A program made the position numbers and the translations under genes. Shown piece by piece: positions 10,112-17,832 of a DNA stretch of 64,000 nt; within the stretch, counting starts at the first letter, position 1, and each line of letters starts with the position of its first letter. The notes beneath the pieces were generated by a model. The model was given only the letters and a program-made list of their open reading frames with translations. It was not told where the DNA came from and made no database searches. The DNA comes from Fontibacillus phaseoli. Its GTDB lineage: Bacteria > Bacillota > Bacilli > Paenibacillales > Paenibacillaceae. The stretch lies in contig NZ_QPJW01000002.1 of assembly GCF_003337355.1 (NCBI RefSeq), positions 62,001 through 126,000 of the forward strand, written 5' to 3'.

Positions 10112-12150
10112 ACCCTGTAATCCACCCCTTTATATGGACTTGGCGCATAGGATAGCGATTGCCCTAGCTCATGGCCTGCAGTCTCTTCCGATCCGGCCGT
10201 AATTAGCGGCTCCGCCTTCAAAGACAGTAGCCTGTATCCCGCGGTTTCTAAAGCAAGCTCAATTTCGGACTGCCTGGATTCCAAAAACGCCCCGGCAATT
10301 TCCTGCTCACTGAATATTTTGAGCAGCACTTTTTTATCTGCTACCTGTACGTCAACCATGATCTGACCCAGCGCTTTCATCTGCAAGTCAAACCAGAGTC
10401 TACAATTGGCTGCGTCGAGTTCGCCTTTCCGGCCGCGTCGGGATTCGATATGGACTGAAGCGGTCTGTTCGCCGTCCGGACCGATAAAGGGCAGAAACAT
10501 CGTTACCTGCGCAAAAGGCGTGGTCCGGTCCGTAGTCAAAAGCAACTGTTGACCGGTCAGTTGATGAATGATTTGTCTAGCCGCCTCCTGAAGCGGGGCG
10601 GGCAGATCGTCCGCCGCTGCGATTTGTAGCAGCAGGCCTTTTAACGTTTCGCGGGCGGCATTCCCGGCCGCGACGCCGGTCTCTGGCGCGACGTTCTCCG
10701 CCAGCGCTGCTGCGGACAAGGCCGCCTGTGGCGCTGCCTTGTCCTGGTGGGCGGCATCGGCGGTGCTTAGGCCCGCCGGTCCGCCTTGAGCGGGCGCGGC
10801 TGCACCCGCTGCGTCGCCGCGAGGCGGCGGTGTCTGCAGGGCGGCCTCCAGCACGCTGCCGGGCAATGCTCCGCCGCCGGGCACCGGCGCTGGCGTGAGT
10901 GCAGGCGCCGCTGCCTGCGCGCCCCCGCCGCCTCCGGCGGGCGGCGCGGTTGGCGCGGGCTCGCCGGAGCCGCCCGCGCGCAACACCTGCTGCTCGTGCT
11001 CCGCACCGAGCAGCTTCAGCACACGCCCCACCCACGACTCCGTCATGGGGACGGGGCGTACCTGCGGCGAAGGCCCTGCGGAGCCTTCGCCCGGCAATGT
11101 CTTCGCCGCCAGCTCAGCCGCAGCCCCGGCGGCGGTTCCCTTCGCTAGCGCCTGCTCGCTGGCGGCTGGCGTCCCCGTCGTCCCGCTTGCTGCCGGGGAC
11201 GACTCGGCGGTTGCCGTGCCTTCCGGCAGCACGGCCCCCTTCAGTTCGGCGATCACCTGTTGCAGCTTAATTAACAACTGATCATTCACTTTGTTGCCGG
11301 ACTGGGTCAATAACTGCATAACAGACTGTCCGGCTCCCGCCGAAGAATTTCCCCCTGTAGCGGCTGCGCCGGCAGCTTTATCAGCCGTAGTCATTCCGGA
11401 AGCTTCCGCGGCCGCCTTCTCCGCAGCTCCCATGTTCCCGGCACCTCCTGAAGAGGCTGCCATACCGCTGGAAGCCGCCGTCCCATTTGAACCTGCTGAG
11501 ACCGTACCGGCTTGTTCCTTGCCACCCGGTGCGGGACTTCCCGCCGCACCTTCGCGCTGAACCCACGCACCTAGCTGTTCCTCTAATGAGGACAAAAGCG
11601 TGTGCAGCGGAGGACCAAAAACCGCCTGATGCAAGCCTGTTACGGTTTCACCCGTCAAAGGCAGTCCCCGGTTCATCGCAATGCTAACCGCGTGAATCCA
11701 CTCCGGCATCGGTACTGACGACGGTTTCTGTGCATTTAAGTTCAGCAGCTGCGCCACATTTTCTTTGGTCAGCGGTATGCCGTTTGTTTGCATCAATTGA
11801 AGCATTTCACGGTTTCCCGGCGTATTATCCAGCCCTAATGTTTCCAACATATTTGCTAAAGTGGCAGCCGATAAGTTTCCTGACGGAAGCGATTGAACCG
11901 GCTTGAGCTTTATCAGGCCGTCTTCACTCTGCGGCTGCACCTGGAGCAAAGTCGTTTGCCCTTCCTGAAGCGGTGTTTCCAGGGCCGCATGCAGCTTAAC
12001 GCCCTGAACCTGAATTACCGCCTCCTGTCCGTCTTCCGATACGCTCAATACCGTGCCCCGGACTACCTGCCCCGCCTTTAACTCGAGCTTTTGGGGCGTC
12101 CCGGGTCGGGCATCCCCCACCACACTTCGAAGTAATGGTCCGATATTCAT
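10108..12150 (-). CDS. YlqG-like, FliK-like C-terminal domain protein with Ala/Gly-rich centre
   Basis: 680 residues. The N-terminal part (KAGQVVRGTVLSVSEDGQEA) looks like a small beta-barrel. Residues about 210-480 are a low-complexity Ala/Gly/Pro-rich stretch. The C-terminal 170 residues resemble the hook-length control (FliK) C-domain, with an IHQLTGQQLLL segment and a run on residues such as VADKKVLLKIFSEQ. The frame is open to 12171, but ATG 12150 has GGAGGGGAGAG upstream and is preferred. The DNA at 10.6-11.6 kb is much richer in GC than its neighbours. It is translationally coupled to the FlhB-like gene, and the role is unproven. Confidence 0.8.
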   Translation of the reverse strand: MNIGPLLRSVVGDARPGTPQKLELKAGQVVRGTVLSVSEDGQEAVIQVQGVKLHAALETPLQEGQTTLLQVQPQSEDGLIKLKPVQSLPSGNLSAATLANMLETLGLDNTPGNREMLQLMQTNGIPLTKENVAQLLNLNAQKPSSVPMPEWIHAVSIAMNRGLPLTGETVTGLHQAVFGPPLHTLLSSLEEQLGAWVQREGAAGSPAPGGKEQAGTVSAGSNGTAASSGMAASSGGAGNMGAAEKAAAEASGMTTADKAAGAAATGGNSSAGAGQSVMQLLTQSGNKVNDQLLIKLQQVIAELKGAVLPEGTATAESSPAASGTTGTPAASEQALAKGTAAGAAAELAAKTLPGEGSAGPSPQVRPVPMTESWVGRVLKLLGAEHEQQVLRAGGSGEPAPTAPPAGGGGGAQAAAPALTPAPVPGGGALPGSVLEAALQTPPPRGDAAGAAAPAQGGPAGLSTADAAHQDKAAPQAALSAAALAENVAPETGVAAGNAARETLKGLLLQIAAADDLPAPLQEAARQIIHQLTGQQLLLTTDRTTPFAQVTMFLPFIGPDGEQTASVHIESRRGRKGELDAANCRLWFDLQMKALGQIMVDVQVADKKVLLKIFSEQEIAGAFLESRQSEIELALETAGYRLLSLKAEPLITAGSEETAGHELGQSLSYAPSPYKGVDYRV

Positions 12151-12181
12151 GATTCTCTCCCCTCCGCCCATCTATTGATAT

Positions 12182-12208
12182 GGAAAACCCGCCTTCTTCA
12201 GGCGGGTT
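12182..12208 (-). terminator. Terminator at the end of rnhB
   Basis: AACCCGCC (12186-12193) and GGCGGGTT (12201-12208) form a tight hairpin followed on the minus strand by TTTTCC. It starts only four bases after the rnhB stop. Confidence 0.75.
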
Positions 12209-12211
12209 ATT

Positions 12212-12829
12212 TTAAAACAACGTCTGTTCCTCTATAAACAGGTTGCGCATAAAACTTTTCCGGTGCATCGATGTCGGCCCCAGCGCCAGAATCTGCTCGC
12301 GGTGAAGCTTCGTGGCATATCCTTTATGTATCCCGATTCCATACTCCGGATAAAGCGCATCCCATTCCCCCTGGCAAAGCCGGTCCCGCGTAACTTTGGC
12401 TACGATGGAGGCAGCTGCTATAGATTGGCTTGTAGCGTCTCCCTTGATCACCGAAAGCTGGGGAATGTTCATATCTACCTTCTCTGCGTCTATCAGCAAA
12501 AATTCCGGTATAACGGCAAGCTGCTCTACAGCCTGCTTCATTGCCAGGCGAGTTGCCTGTTTAATGTTAATTCGATCTATGGTAGCCGCATCTGAAAACC
12601 CGATGCCAACTGCAACAGCCTGTTCCAGGATGATGTCATACAGCATTTCACGTTTCTTCGGACTTAATTTTTTGGAGTCATTTACATCCTCCAGCACCAA
12701 ACCTTGCGGCAAAATTACAGCTGCCGCCACCACGTCGCCAAACAGACATCCCCGTCCCACTTCATCGATTCCAGCGATATTTCGGTAAGTCTGCCAGTAC
12801 TCTTTTTCATGCATTAACAGATCACTCAT
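12212..12829 (-). CDS. rnhB: Ribonuclease HII
   Basis: 205 residues. RNase HII removes ribonucleotides and RNA primers from DNA. The acidic active site is visible: GIDEVGRGCLFGDVVAAA, NDSKKLSPKKR, the LLIDAEKV aspartate, and IAAASIVAKVTRD. It is about 50 residues shorter than the Bacillus protein because it lacks the N-terminal extension. ATG 12829 has AAGGAGG at ideal distance and overlaps the end of a small upstream ORF in ATGA. Confidence 0.96.
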   Translation of the reverse strand: MSDLLMHEKEYWQTYRNIAGIDEVGRGCLFGDVVAAAVILPQGLVLEDVNDSKKLSPKKREMLYDIILEQAVAVGIGFSDAATIDRINIKQATRLAMKQAVEQLAVIPEFLLIDAEKVDMNIPQLSVIKGDATSQSIAAASIVAKVTRDRLCQGEWDALYPEYGIGIHKGYATKLHREQILALGPTSMHRKSFMRNLFIEEQTLF

Positions 12830-13044
12830 AATGCCTCCTTCAATACCATTACCTTCTTTACAAGCTTACTTTTCTTGGTCGTTTTTATCAAGTACACCCG
12901 GATTATCCAGCCGATAATTCCTGGAATGGAAAGGACACCATGGATTCTGTTCATCGAACTACTATTATTATCGGCATTTGGGCTCCGTTTTGAAAGTATG
13001 CCGCCATAAAAAATAGCAAGCCCCACGAAAACAAAAAAGAGCAT
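12826..13044 (-). CDS. Small putative membrane protein, unrecognised
   Basis: A 72-residue ORF with a hydrophobic N-terminus (MLFFVFVGLAIFYGG), a second hydrophobic patch (VLSIPGIIGWIIRVYLI) and a basic tail. It ends in an ATGA overlap with rnhB, which suggests translational coupling. Its own ribosome site is weak (AAGGAAT, 13 bases away). I do not recognise a family, and it could be an accidental ORF. Confidence 0.4.
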   Translation of the reverse strand: MLFFVFVGLAIFYGGILSKRSPNADNNSSSMNRIHGVLSIPGIIGWIIRVYLIKTTKKSKLVKKVMVLKEAL

Positions 13045-13136
13045 GAAATCCGTCAGGATTCCTTGCCCTTTTGGTTAACCAGAACCTTATCTTCCTGGCT
13101 TGACTGCTTGTCGAGCTCTCTGAGCACCGCTTTTAA

Positions 13137-14000
13137 TCAATAAGGAGCCTCCAAAGTGTATCTGCCCAGTTTTCCTGCGCGAAGCTCGCGAAGGAGAATC
13201 CCTGAAGCCTTTTCAAGATCGACTCGTCCTCCGCTGACGATACACCCTCGCTTCCTGCCGATTGCTTCCATAACGGCTACAATCTCATCCGGATTTTCAA
13301 AATCCGTGGGCTGATCTTTTAGATCAAACCGCTCCCTAAAGGGCTCCCAATAATACTTCACCAAATATTTCACGCCAAAAAAGGCGATATCTTCAACGTT
13401 CAAAATTTCCTCGCGGATCGCTCCCGTCAATGCCAAACGGTACCCGACATTCTGGTCTTCAAACTTCGGCCACAATATCCCTGGGGTATCGAGCAATTCC
13501 ATCTCCGTGCCGACCTTAATCCATTGCTGAGCTTTGGTCACACCAGGACGGTCGCCGGTTGCGGCGATATTTCTTCCCGCCAAGCGATTGATCAGTGTGG
13601 ATTTGCCGACGTTTGGAATACCCACGATCAACGCCCGTACAGCACGTGGATTAATCCCTTTTGCCAGCTGTCTTTCGATCTTTTCTTTCATTAACTCTTT
13701 GGCCAATAAAGGAATTTCCTTAATGCCCTGGCCGGTGTACGCATCCACTTGGATTGCCAGATGGCCTTCTTGTTTAAAGAAATCAATCCACTGCCGCGTT
13801 ACCGCCGGATCGGCAAGATCCGATTTGTTCAGAACAATCAGACGCGGTTTTCCTTGCAGGATCTCATCGATCATCGGATTTCGGCTAGATAAAGGCAGAC
13901 GCGCATCCACCAGTTCGATTACCACGTCAATCAGCTTCAGTTTCTCCTGAATCTGGCGCCGTGCCTTCGTCATATGTCCGGGAAACCATTGAATTGTCAT
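13137..14000 (-). CDS. rbgA: RbgA (YlqF), ribosome biogenesis GTPase
   Basis: A 287-residue circularly permuted GTPase needed for late 50S assembly (uL16 incorporation in Bacillus). The permuted motif order is plain: G4 NKSDL near residue 60, then G1 [14 protein letters not shown] near 130, then G3 DTPGILWP. It begins [17 protein letters not shown], as in the family, with GAGGGG upstream. It follows lepB and precedes rnhB, as in Bacillus. Confidence 0.97.
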   Translation of the reverse strand: MTIQWFPGHMTKARRQIQEKLKLIDVVIELVDARLPLSSRNPMIDEILQGKPRLIVLNKSDLADPAVTRQWIDFFKQEGHLAIQVDAYTGQGIKEIPLLAKELMKEKIERQLAKGINPRAVRALIVGIPNVGKSTLINRLAGRNIAATGDRPGVTKAQQWIKVGTEMELLDTPGILWPKFEDQNVGYRLALTGAIREEILNVEDIAFFGVKYLVKYYWEPFRERFDLKDQPTDFENPDEIVAVMEAIGRKRGCIVSGGRVDLEKASGILLRELRAGKLGRYTLEAPY

Positions 14001-14048
14001 ACTATATCCCCTCTAGCTCCCGATTAGGCATCCCAACCGGATGTCTTT

Positions 14049-14672
14049 TTAATGTTTAATGAATTCGATATCTTTCAACGGCCAAAATACGAGATCGGCG
14101 CGGCCAATGATATCCCCGTAAGGCACATAGCCGATTCTGCGGCTGTCCGTACTGTTCGAGCGGTTGTCACCGAGCACGAATACATAGCCTTCCGGGACCG
14201 TATCGTCCGTCACTTGCTCATTCGGAAAATTTGCTTCCGTATTATATAGTTCATTATTATTGTGCTTCTCATTCAACACGTCTTGAATGTATTTTTCTTC
14301 AATCCCTTGACCGTTCACCGTAACCGTATCGCCCTCAACTTTAACCGTATCCCCAGGAACACCAATAACACGCTTAATAAAATCGCGCCCCTCGGAAGGT
14401 ACATGGAATACGACGACCTCCCCATGCTTTGGACCGCGAATATCATAGATGATCTTGTTTACGATGATTCTTTCTCCGGTATGAAAATTCGGCTGCATCG
14501 AAGGACCGTCCACAATAAACGGAGCGAAGAAAAGCCAGCGAATCAGGAGAACCAATACAACAGCGATAACGATGGCTTTTAGCCATTCAAGTGTCTCGCT
14601 TTTTTGTTTCTTGGGCGGGTCCTGCGGGGAGTCCGACTGGACCGATTGCTCGGATAGAACTTGATGCTCCAT
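14049..14672 (-). CDS. lepB: Signal peptidase I
   Basis: 207 residues. A cytoplasmic tail is followed by one membrane segment (LKAIVIAVVLVLLIRWLFF, near residues 36-54) and the S26 peptidase domain. The catalytic serine is in VDGPSMQPNF and the lysine in FIKRVIGVPGD; box E is VFVLGDNRSNSTDSR. The frame is open to 14750, but that start lies in the rplS terminator. ATG 14672 follows GAGGTCAGG and is the sensible start. It cleaves secretory signal peptides. Confidence 0.95.
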   Translation of the reverse strand: MEHQVLSEQSVQSDSPQDPPKKQKSETLEWLKAIVIAVVLVLLIRWLFFAPFIVDGPSMQPNFHTGERIIVNKIIYDIRGPKHGEVVVFHVPSEGRDFIKRVIGVPGDTVKVEGDTVTVNGQGIEEKYIQDVLNEKHNNNELYNTEANFPNEQVTDDTVPEGYVFVLGDNRSNSTDSRRIGYVPYGDIIGRADLVFWPLKDIEFIKH

Positions 14673-14719
14673 GGATCCTGACCTCTCTTTGTCAAGTAAT
14701 ATGTAACGAATCGCTGTTT

Positions 14720-14757
14720 TTAAAAATAGTAAAGGGGCTTGATCAACCAAGCCCCCC
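14720..14757 (-). terminator. Terminator between rplS and lepB
   Basis: GGGGCTTG (14734-14741) pairs with CAAGCCCC (14748-14755); on the minus strand it is followed by TTTACTATTTTT. It lies 15 bases after the rplS stop and inside the over-long lepB frame. Confidence 0.85.
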
Positions 14758-14771
14758 TGATCGTTAATGAA

Positions 14772-15116
14772 TTAACGACGCACTTCTTTAATTCTCGCTG
14801 CTTTACCGCGAAGTTCACGAAGATAGTACAGCTTCGCACGACGCACTTTACCACGGCGAGCCACTTCGATTTTATCGATTTTCGGAGAATGAAGCGGGAA
14901 AGTTCTTTCCACGCCTACACCGTTCGAAATTTTACGAACTGTAAAAGTTTCGCTGATTCCTCCGCCACGACGCTTAATAACAACACCTTCGAACAACTGG
15001 ATACGTTCACGAGTTCCCTCGATAACCTTTACGAACACTTTTAAAGTGTCACCAGGACGAAAGCTCGGAATATCTTTGCGAAGCTGTTCTTGCGTAATCG
15101 CTTGAACGATATTCAT
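14772..15116 (-). CDS. rplS: 50S ribosomal protein L19
   Basis: 114 residues, complete. It begins [19 protein letters not shown] and contains the family hallmarks [31 protein letters not shown] and [10 protein letters not shown]. It stabilises the 30S-50S interface. AAGGAGGG lies upstream of the ATG. It is normally the gene after trmD, but here the two are separated by about 10 kb of accessory DNA. Confidence 0.98.
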   Translation of the reverse strand: MNIVQAITQEQLRKDIPSFRPGDTLKVFVKVIEGTRERIQLFEGVVIKRRGGGISETFTVRKISNGVGVERTFPLHSPKIDKIEVARRGKVRRAKLYYLRELRGKAARIKEVRR

Positions 15117-15119
15117 CTA

Positions 15120-15212
15120 GGACTCCCTCCTTCCACTCAGGTGTTCATGCCTCTTCCGGAAAACCTCATGTTCTCCCTCATCATCCGCAGCGGACCACCG
15201 AATTCACAACAA
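15120..15212 (-). ncRNA. Candidate L19 leader RNA
   Basis: The roughly 95-base minus-strand leader of rplS contains several short complementary stretches: TCCGC/GCGGA, TTCCGGAA and AGGT..ACCT. Autoregulatory L19 leaders are known upstream of rplS in Bacillus-type Firmicutes. Position and compact hairpins fit, but I cannot run a covariance model. Confidence 0.45.
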
Positions 15213-15217
15213 AAAGA

Positions 15218-15246
15218 ATTTTATCACATTTCCCAAGGCATAGCAA
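15218..15246 (-). promoter_or_regulatory. Promoter of rplS
   Basis: TTGCTA (15241-15246), a 17-base spacer and TAAAAT (15218-15223) preceded by TGA, an extended -10. It gives rplS its own promoter, consistent with its separation from trmD. Confidence 0.65.
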
Positions 15247-15458
15247 GGTAATTATGCGCTTTGAAGCAGGGGGATACTTCATTTCGCGCTATGATTATGG
15301 ATTGCTTTCTAACTATAATATAACCTACTTCATCAATTTATTAAGCATCCATACACAATAGACTACTGCGGTCTTCGATCACTTTCTCGTTGATCATACA
15401 TTAATTTAATTTTTCTGGGCATTATACCGTCGTAATTAACTCAAAAAGGAGCGATAAA

Positions 15459-15971
15459 ATGGGTGTTTTAAGCGGTAATCCGAAAAATGAACCTATGCAC
15501 TATGGCGAAATTTTTGGTGTATGGGCATTCTCCCTAGGAGCCATTGGCGCCGTATCTTGCTACCAGACATATCTTAACCACGCTGGTGATAATGACCTAA
15601 AAAAAATACTCCATGATTTAATTGATCAAACTAAGCTAGAGATGAATGAGTGCAATGAATTGCTCTCTGACAACGGGATACCCTCTGCTCCGATTTTGCC
15701 CGATAAGCCTCCCGTAAAAATTGAAGACATTCCAGCTGGCGCAAAGTTTACCGACCCTGAAATTGCGGCTAAAATTGCGGCAGATACTTCCGCTGGGTTA
15801 GTTGCGTGCAGTCAAGCTATGGGACAATCAATTAGGGAAGATATCGGCGCCTTGTTTGCTAAATATCATCTCACAAAAGCAGCTTTAGGTCTCAAAATAC
15901 TGAGGCTGAATAAGGAAAAGGGATGGCTTATCCCTCCTCCTCTTCAAGTAAAGAGACCTGAATCAGAATAA
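15459..15971 (+). CDS. DUF3231 family protein
   Basis: 170 residues resembling one DUF3231 unit, a ferritin-like helical family common in spore formers and often spore-associated. Typical features are MHYGEIFGVWAF at the start, LHDLIDQTKLEMNECNELLSDNGIP and the DIPAGAKFTDPEIAAKIAAD segment. AAAGGAG precedes ATG 15459. It is monocistronic, with its own terminator. No function is established for the family. Confidence 0.85.
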   Translation: MGVLSGNPKNEPMHYGEIFGVWAFSLGAIGAVSCYQTYLNHAGDNDLKKILHDLIDQTKLEMNECNELLSDNGIPSAPILPDKPPVKIEDIPAGAKFTDPEIAAKIAADTSAGLVACSQAMGQSIREDIGALFAKYHLTKAALGLKILRLNKEKGWLIPPPLQVKRPESE

Positions 15972-15982
15972 GAAGTCGATTT

Positions 15983-16013
15983 AAATCCTGCTCATTCGAG
16001 CAGGATTTTTTTA
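15983..16013 (+). terminator. Terminator after the DUF3231 gene
   Basis: AAATCCTGCTC and GAGCAGGATTT with a four-base loop are followed by a T-rich stretch, starting 12 bases after the stop. Confidence 0.92.
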
Positions 16014-16040
16014 TGGATTAGGCTTTGTTAAACAACCTTA

Positions 16041-16187
16041 ATGTTGGTGTATGTTTGGGTTCGTTTTATTGACGGAAAACAAAAACGTATCAAAGGCGTG
16101 TACCCTATCCAAAACGTAAACAACTATCACCGCCGCTTGAAGAAATGGATGAACCGCTTTAATGGTGTTGCAACCAAATATTTGTAA
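16041..16187 (+). pseudogene. IS1595/ISXO2-type transposase, C-terminal remnant
   Basis: A 48-codon open stretch ending in TAA translates to the C-terminal end of ISXO2-like transposases: [20 protein letters not shown] followed by [12 protein letters not shown]. The DDE core and N-terminus are missing, and no inverted repeats could be traced. It is a fragment of a former insertion element marking this region as a site of repeated insertion. Confidence 0.75.
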
Positions 16188-16371
16188 CAGCAAGGAATAT
16201 GAGAATACCTTATCGAATAAAAATAATAGTTGGTTAAATCGTGCCTGTTTACTGTCACAGACACGAACACAAAGCTTCGGCTTTCTGCTTATTCTTGTTA
16301 AGCTAACTGGCAGTTTAATTGCATGTAGGAATATGTAAAATGACTATTTCAATTTTTATGGGGGTATAGGA
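16188..16371. other. Intergenic, no feature seen
   Basis: About 180 bases between the transposase remnant and the Nudix gene. It contains a weak TGTAGGAATATGTAAAAT stretch that could hold a -10 for the Nudix gene, and nothing else convincing. Confidence 0.3.
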
Positions 16372-16803
16372 ATGTCAAAAAAGCCAGTAGGAGCAGCGGC
16401 TGTTATTACGGATTCAAATGGACGAGTTCTTCTAGTGAAGCATAACTACGGAAAATACAATTGGGAACTTCCTGGTGGGTTATCAGAATTAAATGAGTCG
16501 GCAGAAAATACTGCAAAGAGAGAAGTTCTTGAGGAAACAGGTCTTGAAGTTGCTGTCGAGCGATTGACCGGCGTCTATTATGAACCTACTTATGATATGC
16601 ACCACTTTGTTTTTACTTGTAAGTTGGCCGAGAATCAACCACCACAGCCCGATGAGGTGGAAGTAACAGAATGTAAGTATTGGTCTTTAACTGATTTACC
16701 TAGACCTATTAGTGACTTTACAATAGCACGTATACAGGATGCACTGAACACTGACGTTAATCGACTATTCCATGTCATCGGACCTAGACAGTGGTTTGAA
16801 TAA
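16372..16803 (+). CDS. Nudix hydrolase
   Basis: 143 residues. The Nudix box is complete: GGLSELNESAENTAKREVL followed by EETGLEV (GX5EX7REUXEEXGU). Such enzymes hydrolyse nucleoside diphosphates linked to another moiety; the substrate cannot be read from sequence. The start ATG 16372 follows GGGGGTATAGGA. It is flanked by its own terminator and lies in the accessory island. Confidence 0.92.
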   Translation: MSKKPVGAAAVITDSNGRVLLVKHNYGKYNWELPGGLSELNESAENTAKREVLEETGLEVAVERLTGVYYEPTYDMHHFVFTCKLAENQPPQPDEVEVTECKYWSLTDLPRPISDFTIARIQDALNTDVNRLFHVIGPRQWFE

Positions 16804-16848
16804 TATAATATCTTCCAATAACCATTGACTGGGAACGATAGCTCTATT

Positions 16849-16877
16849 AACCGCCTTTTCACAAAGGCGGTTTTCTT
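16849..16877 (+). terminator. Terminator after the Nudix gene
   Basis: AACCGCCTTT (16849-16858) and AAAGGCGGTT (16863-16872) with a four-base loop, then TTCTTA. Confidence 0.8.
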
Positions 16878-17171
16878 ATGGTCACAAATCAACATTAGAA
16901 TTTAACATAGCCATTGATTGAATTGGCGGAGACCGTCTCTTAAGTGTTTAGTTCCATTTCTCTTCCGGTCGGGAATGTCTAAAAGTTCCCCAGCAAGCAT
17001 AGGAAGAGGGTCCCCACATCTGTTTTCCCGTTGATATTTAGCGGATTGTTGCACATTTTCAAGGGAAACATGTAAAGCACGCTTTACATTCGAATGAGCG
17101 ATTGTTATCCCAAATACGGAAAGTAAACTTTCCATGAAAGGAGAGGTAATTTAAAAAATCATCTGGAAGAA

Positions 17172-17369
17172 TTGAGAAAAAGCAGAGGGATCAAGCAGGA
17201 GGATTTAGCCGCAGCATTAGAAGTATCAAGGCAGACCTTAGGTTCCTTAGAAAATGGCAGATACAGTCCATCTATTCTTTTGGCTTTTAAGATAGCACGA
17301 TATTTTGAAATGAGTATTGAGGAAATTTTTATATATGAGGAGGATCATGATGGAGAAAAAAACTCTTGA
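17172..17369 (+). CDS. XRE-family (Cro/CI-type) HTH regulator, start unclear
   Basis: A short single-domain regulator: RKSRGIKQEDLAAALEVSRQ then TLGSLENGRYSPS, a standard five-helix HTH, and the ending MSIEEIFIYEE. Coding similarity continues upstream of TTG 17172 (in-frame LKNHLEE from 17151), and the only good ribosome site, AAAGGAG, ends near 17142. At the expected initiation position the codon is TTA, not ATG/GTG/TTG. The gene may therefore start inefficiently at TTG 17172 or be damaged. It overlaps the next gene by 23 bases, an arrangement common for XRE plus small membrane protein pairs. Confidence 0.75.
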   Translation: MRKSRGIKQEDLAAALEVSRQTLGSLENGRYSPSILLAFKIARYFEMSIEEIFIYEEDHDGEKNS

Positions 17370-17754
17370 TCGCTTTGCTGTGATTATGGGTATATTGCTG
17401 CTAGGTGTTGGACTGTCTCTATTGAAATTGATTGTCGATCCACAGGGCATATTGCTTGTATTGCCGTATGTTTGCATAGGTTTGGGATGCGGTATGTTCG
17501 GACATGGGCTTGGAAATGTAATGAGCCGCAGAGTAGCAAAAAACAACCCGGAACTCCAAAAGCAAATGAAGATAGATAAAAATGATGAACGCAATGTCGC
17601 TATTTCAAATAAAGCGAAAGCTAAAGCATATGATATCATGCTTTACGTTTTTGGCGCTTTGATGGTTTCTTTCGCACTAATGGGCGTGGATATGATTGCT
17701 GTTCTCCTGCTGGTCTTTGCATATTTGTTTGTTGTTGGTTTCTTCATTTATTAG
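17347..17754 (+). CDS. Small membrane protein paired with the XRE regulator, C-terminus altered by insertion
   Basis: 135 residues. ATG 17347 has GAGGAGG at correct distance. Four hydrophobic segments are visible, in two pairs (about residues 9-27 and 33-50, and about 95-112 and 116-134), separated by a polar linker (KIDKNDERNVAISNKAKAKA). Function is unknown; such proteins often accompany XRE regulators. The TAG stop lies inside the left end of the transposon. Past the right end, an in-frame run encoding HYVSKYNKEM and a stop (23073-23105) looks like the displaced native C-terminus. Confidence 0.75.
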   Translation: MMEKKTLDRFAVIMGILLLGVGLSLLKLIVDPQGILLVLPYVCIGLGCGMFGHGLGNVMSRRVAKNNPELQKQMKIDKNDERNVAISNKAKAKAYDIMLYVFGALMVSFALMGVDMIAVLLLVFAYLFVVGFFIY

Positions 17755-17775
17755 GACAGTGTCCTAAAGGAAGCA
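17754..17775 (+). repeat. Left terminal inverted repeat of the transposon
   Basis: Starts GGACAGTGTCC and continues to AAGGAAGCA. It also forms a 17-bp odd-centred palindrome with the preceding TTA (17751-17767), and it contains the stop codon of the upstream membrane protein. Confidence 0.75.
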
Positions 17776-17832
17776 TAAACTCATGGCGGGCGGCGGCGTT
17801 ATTGAAACGGCACTCGGCCCAATATTCAGTTT

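Noticed and set aside
10577..11281. Several Arg/Ala-rich ORFs on both strands
   Set aside because: They are out-of-frame readings of the GC-rich Ala/Gly centre of the YlqG-like gene.
13045..13136. Short in-frame reading after rbgA with a possible GTG start (24 codons)
   Set aside because: The nearest ribosome-like site is about 20 bases away and nothing suggests conservation.
16902..17135. Minus-strand ORF of 77 codons upstream of the XRE gene
   Set aside because: No ribosome site on that strand and no recognisable motif; it covers the XRE promoter region.
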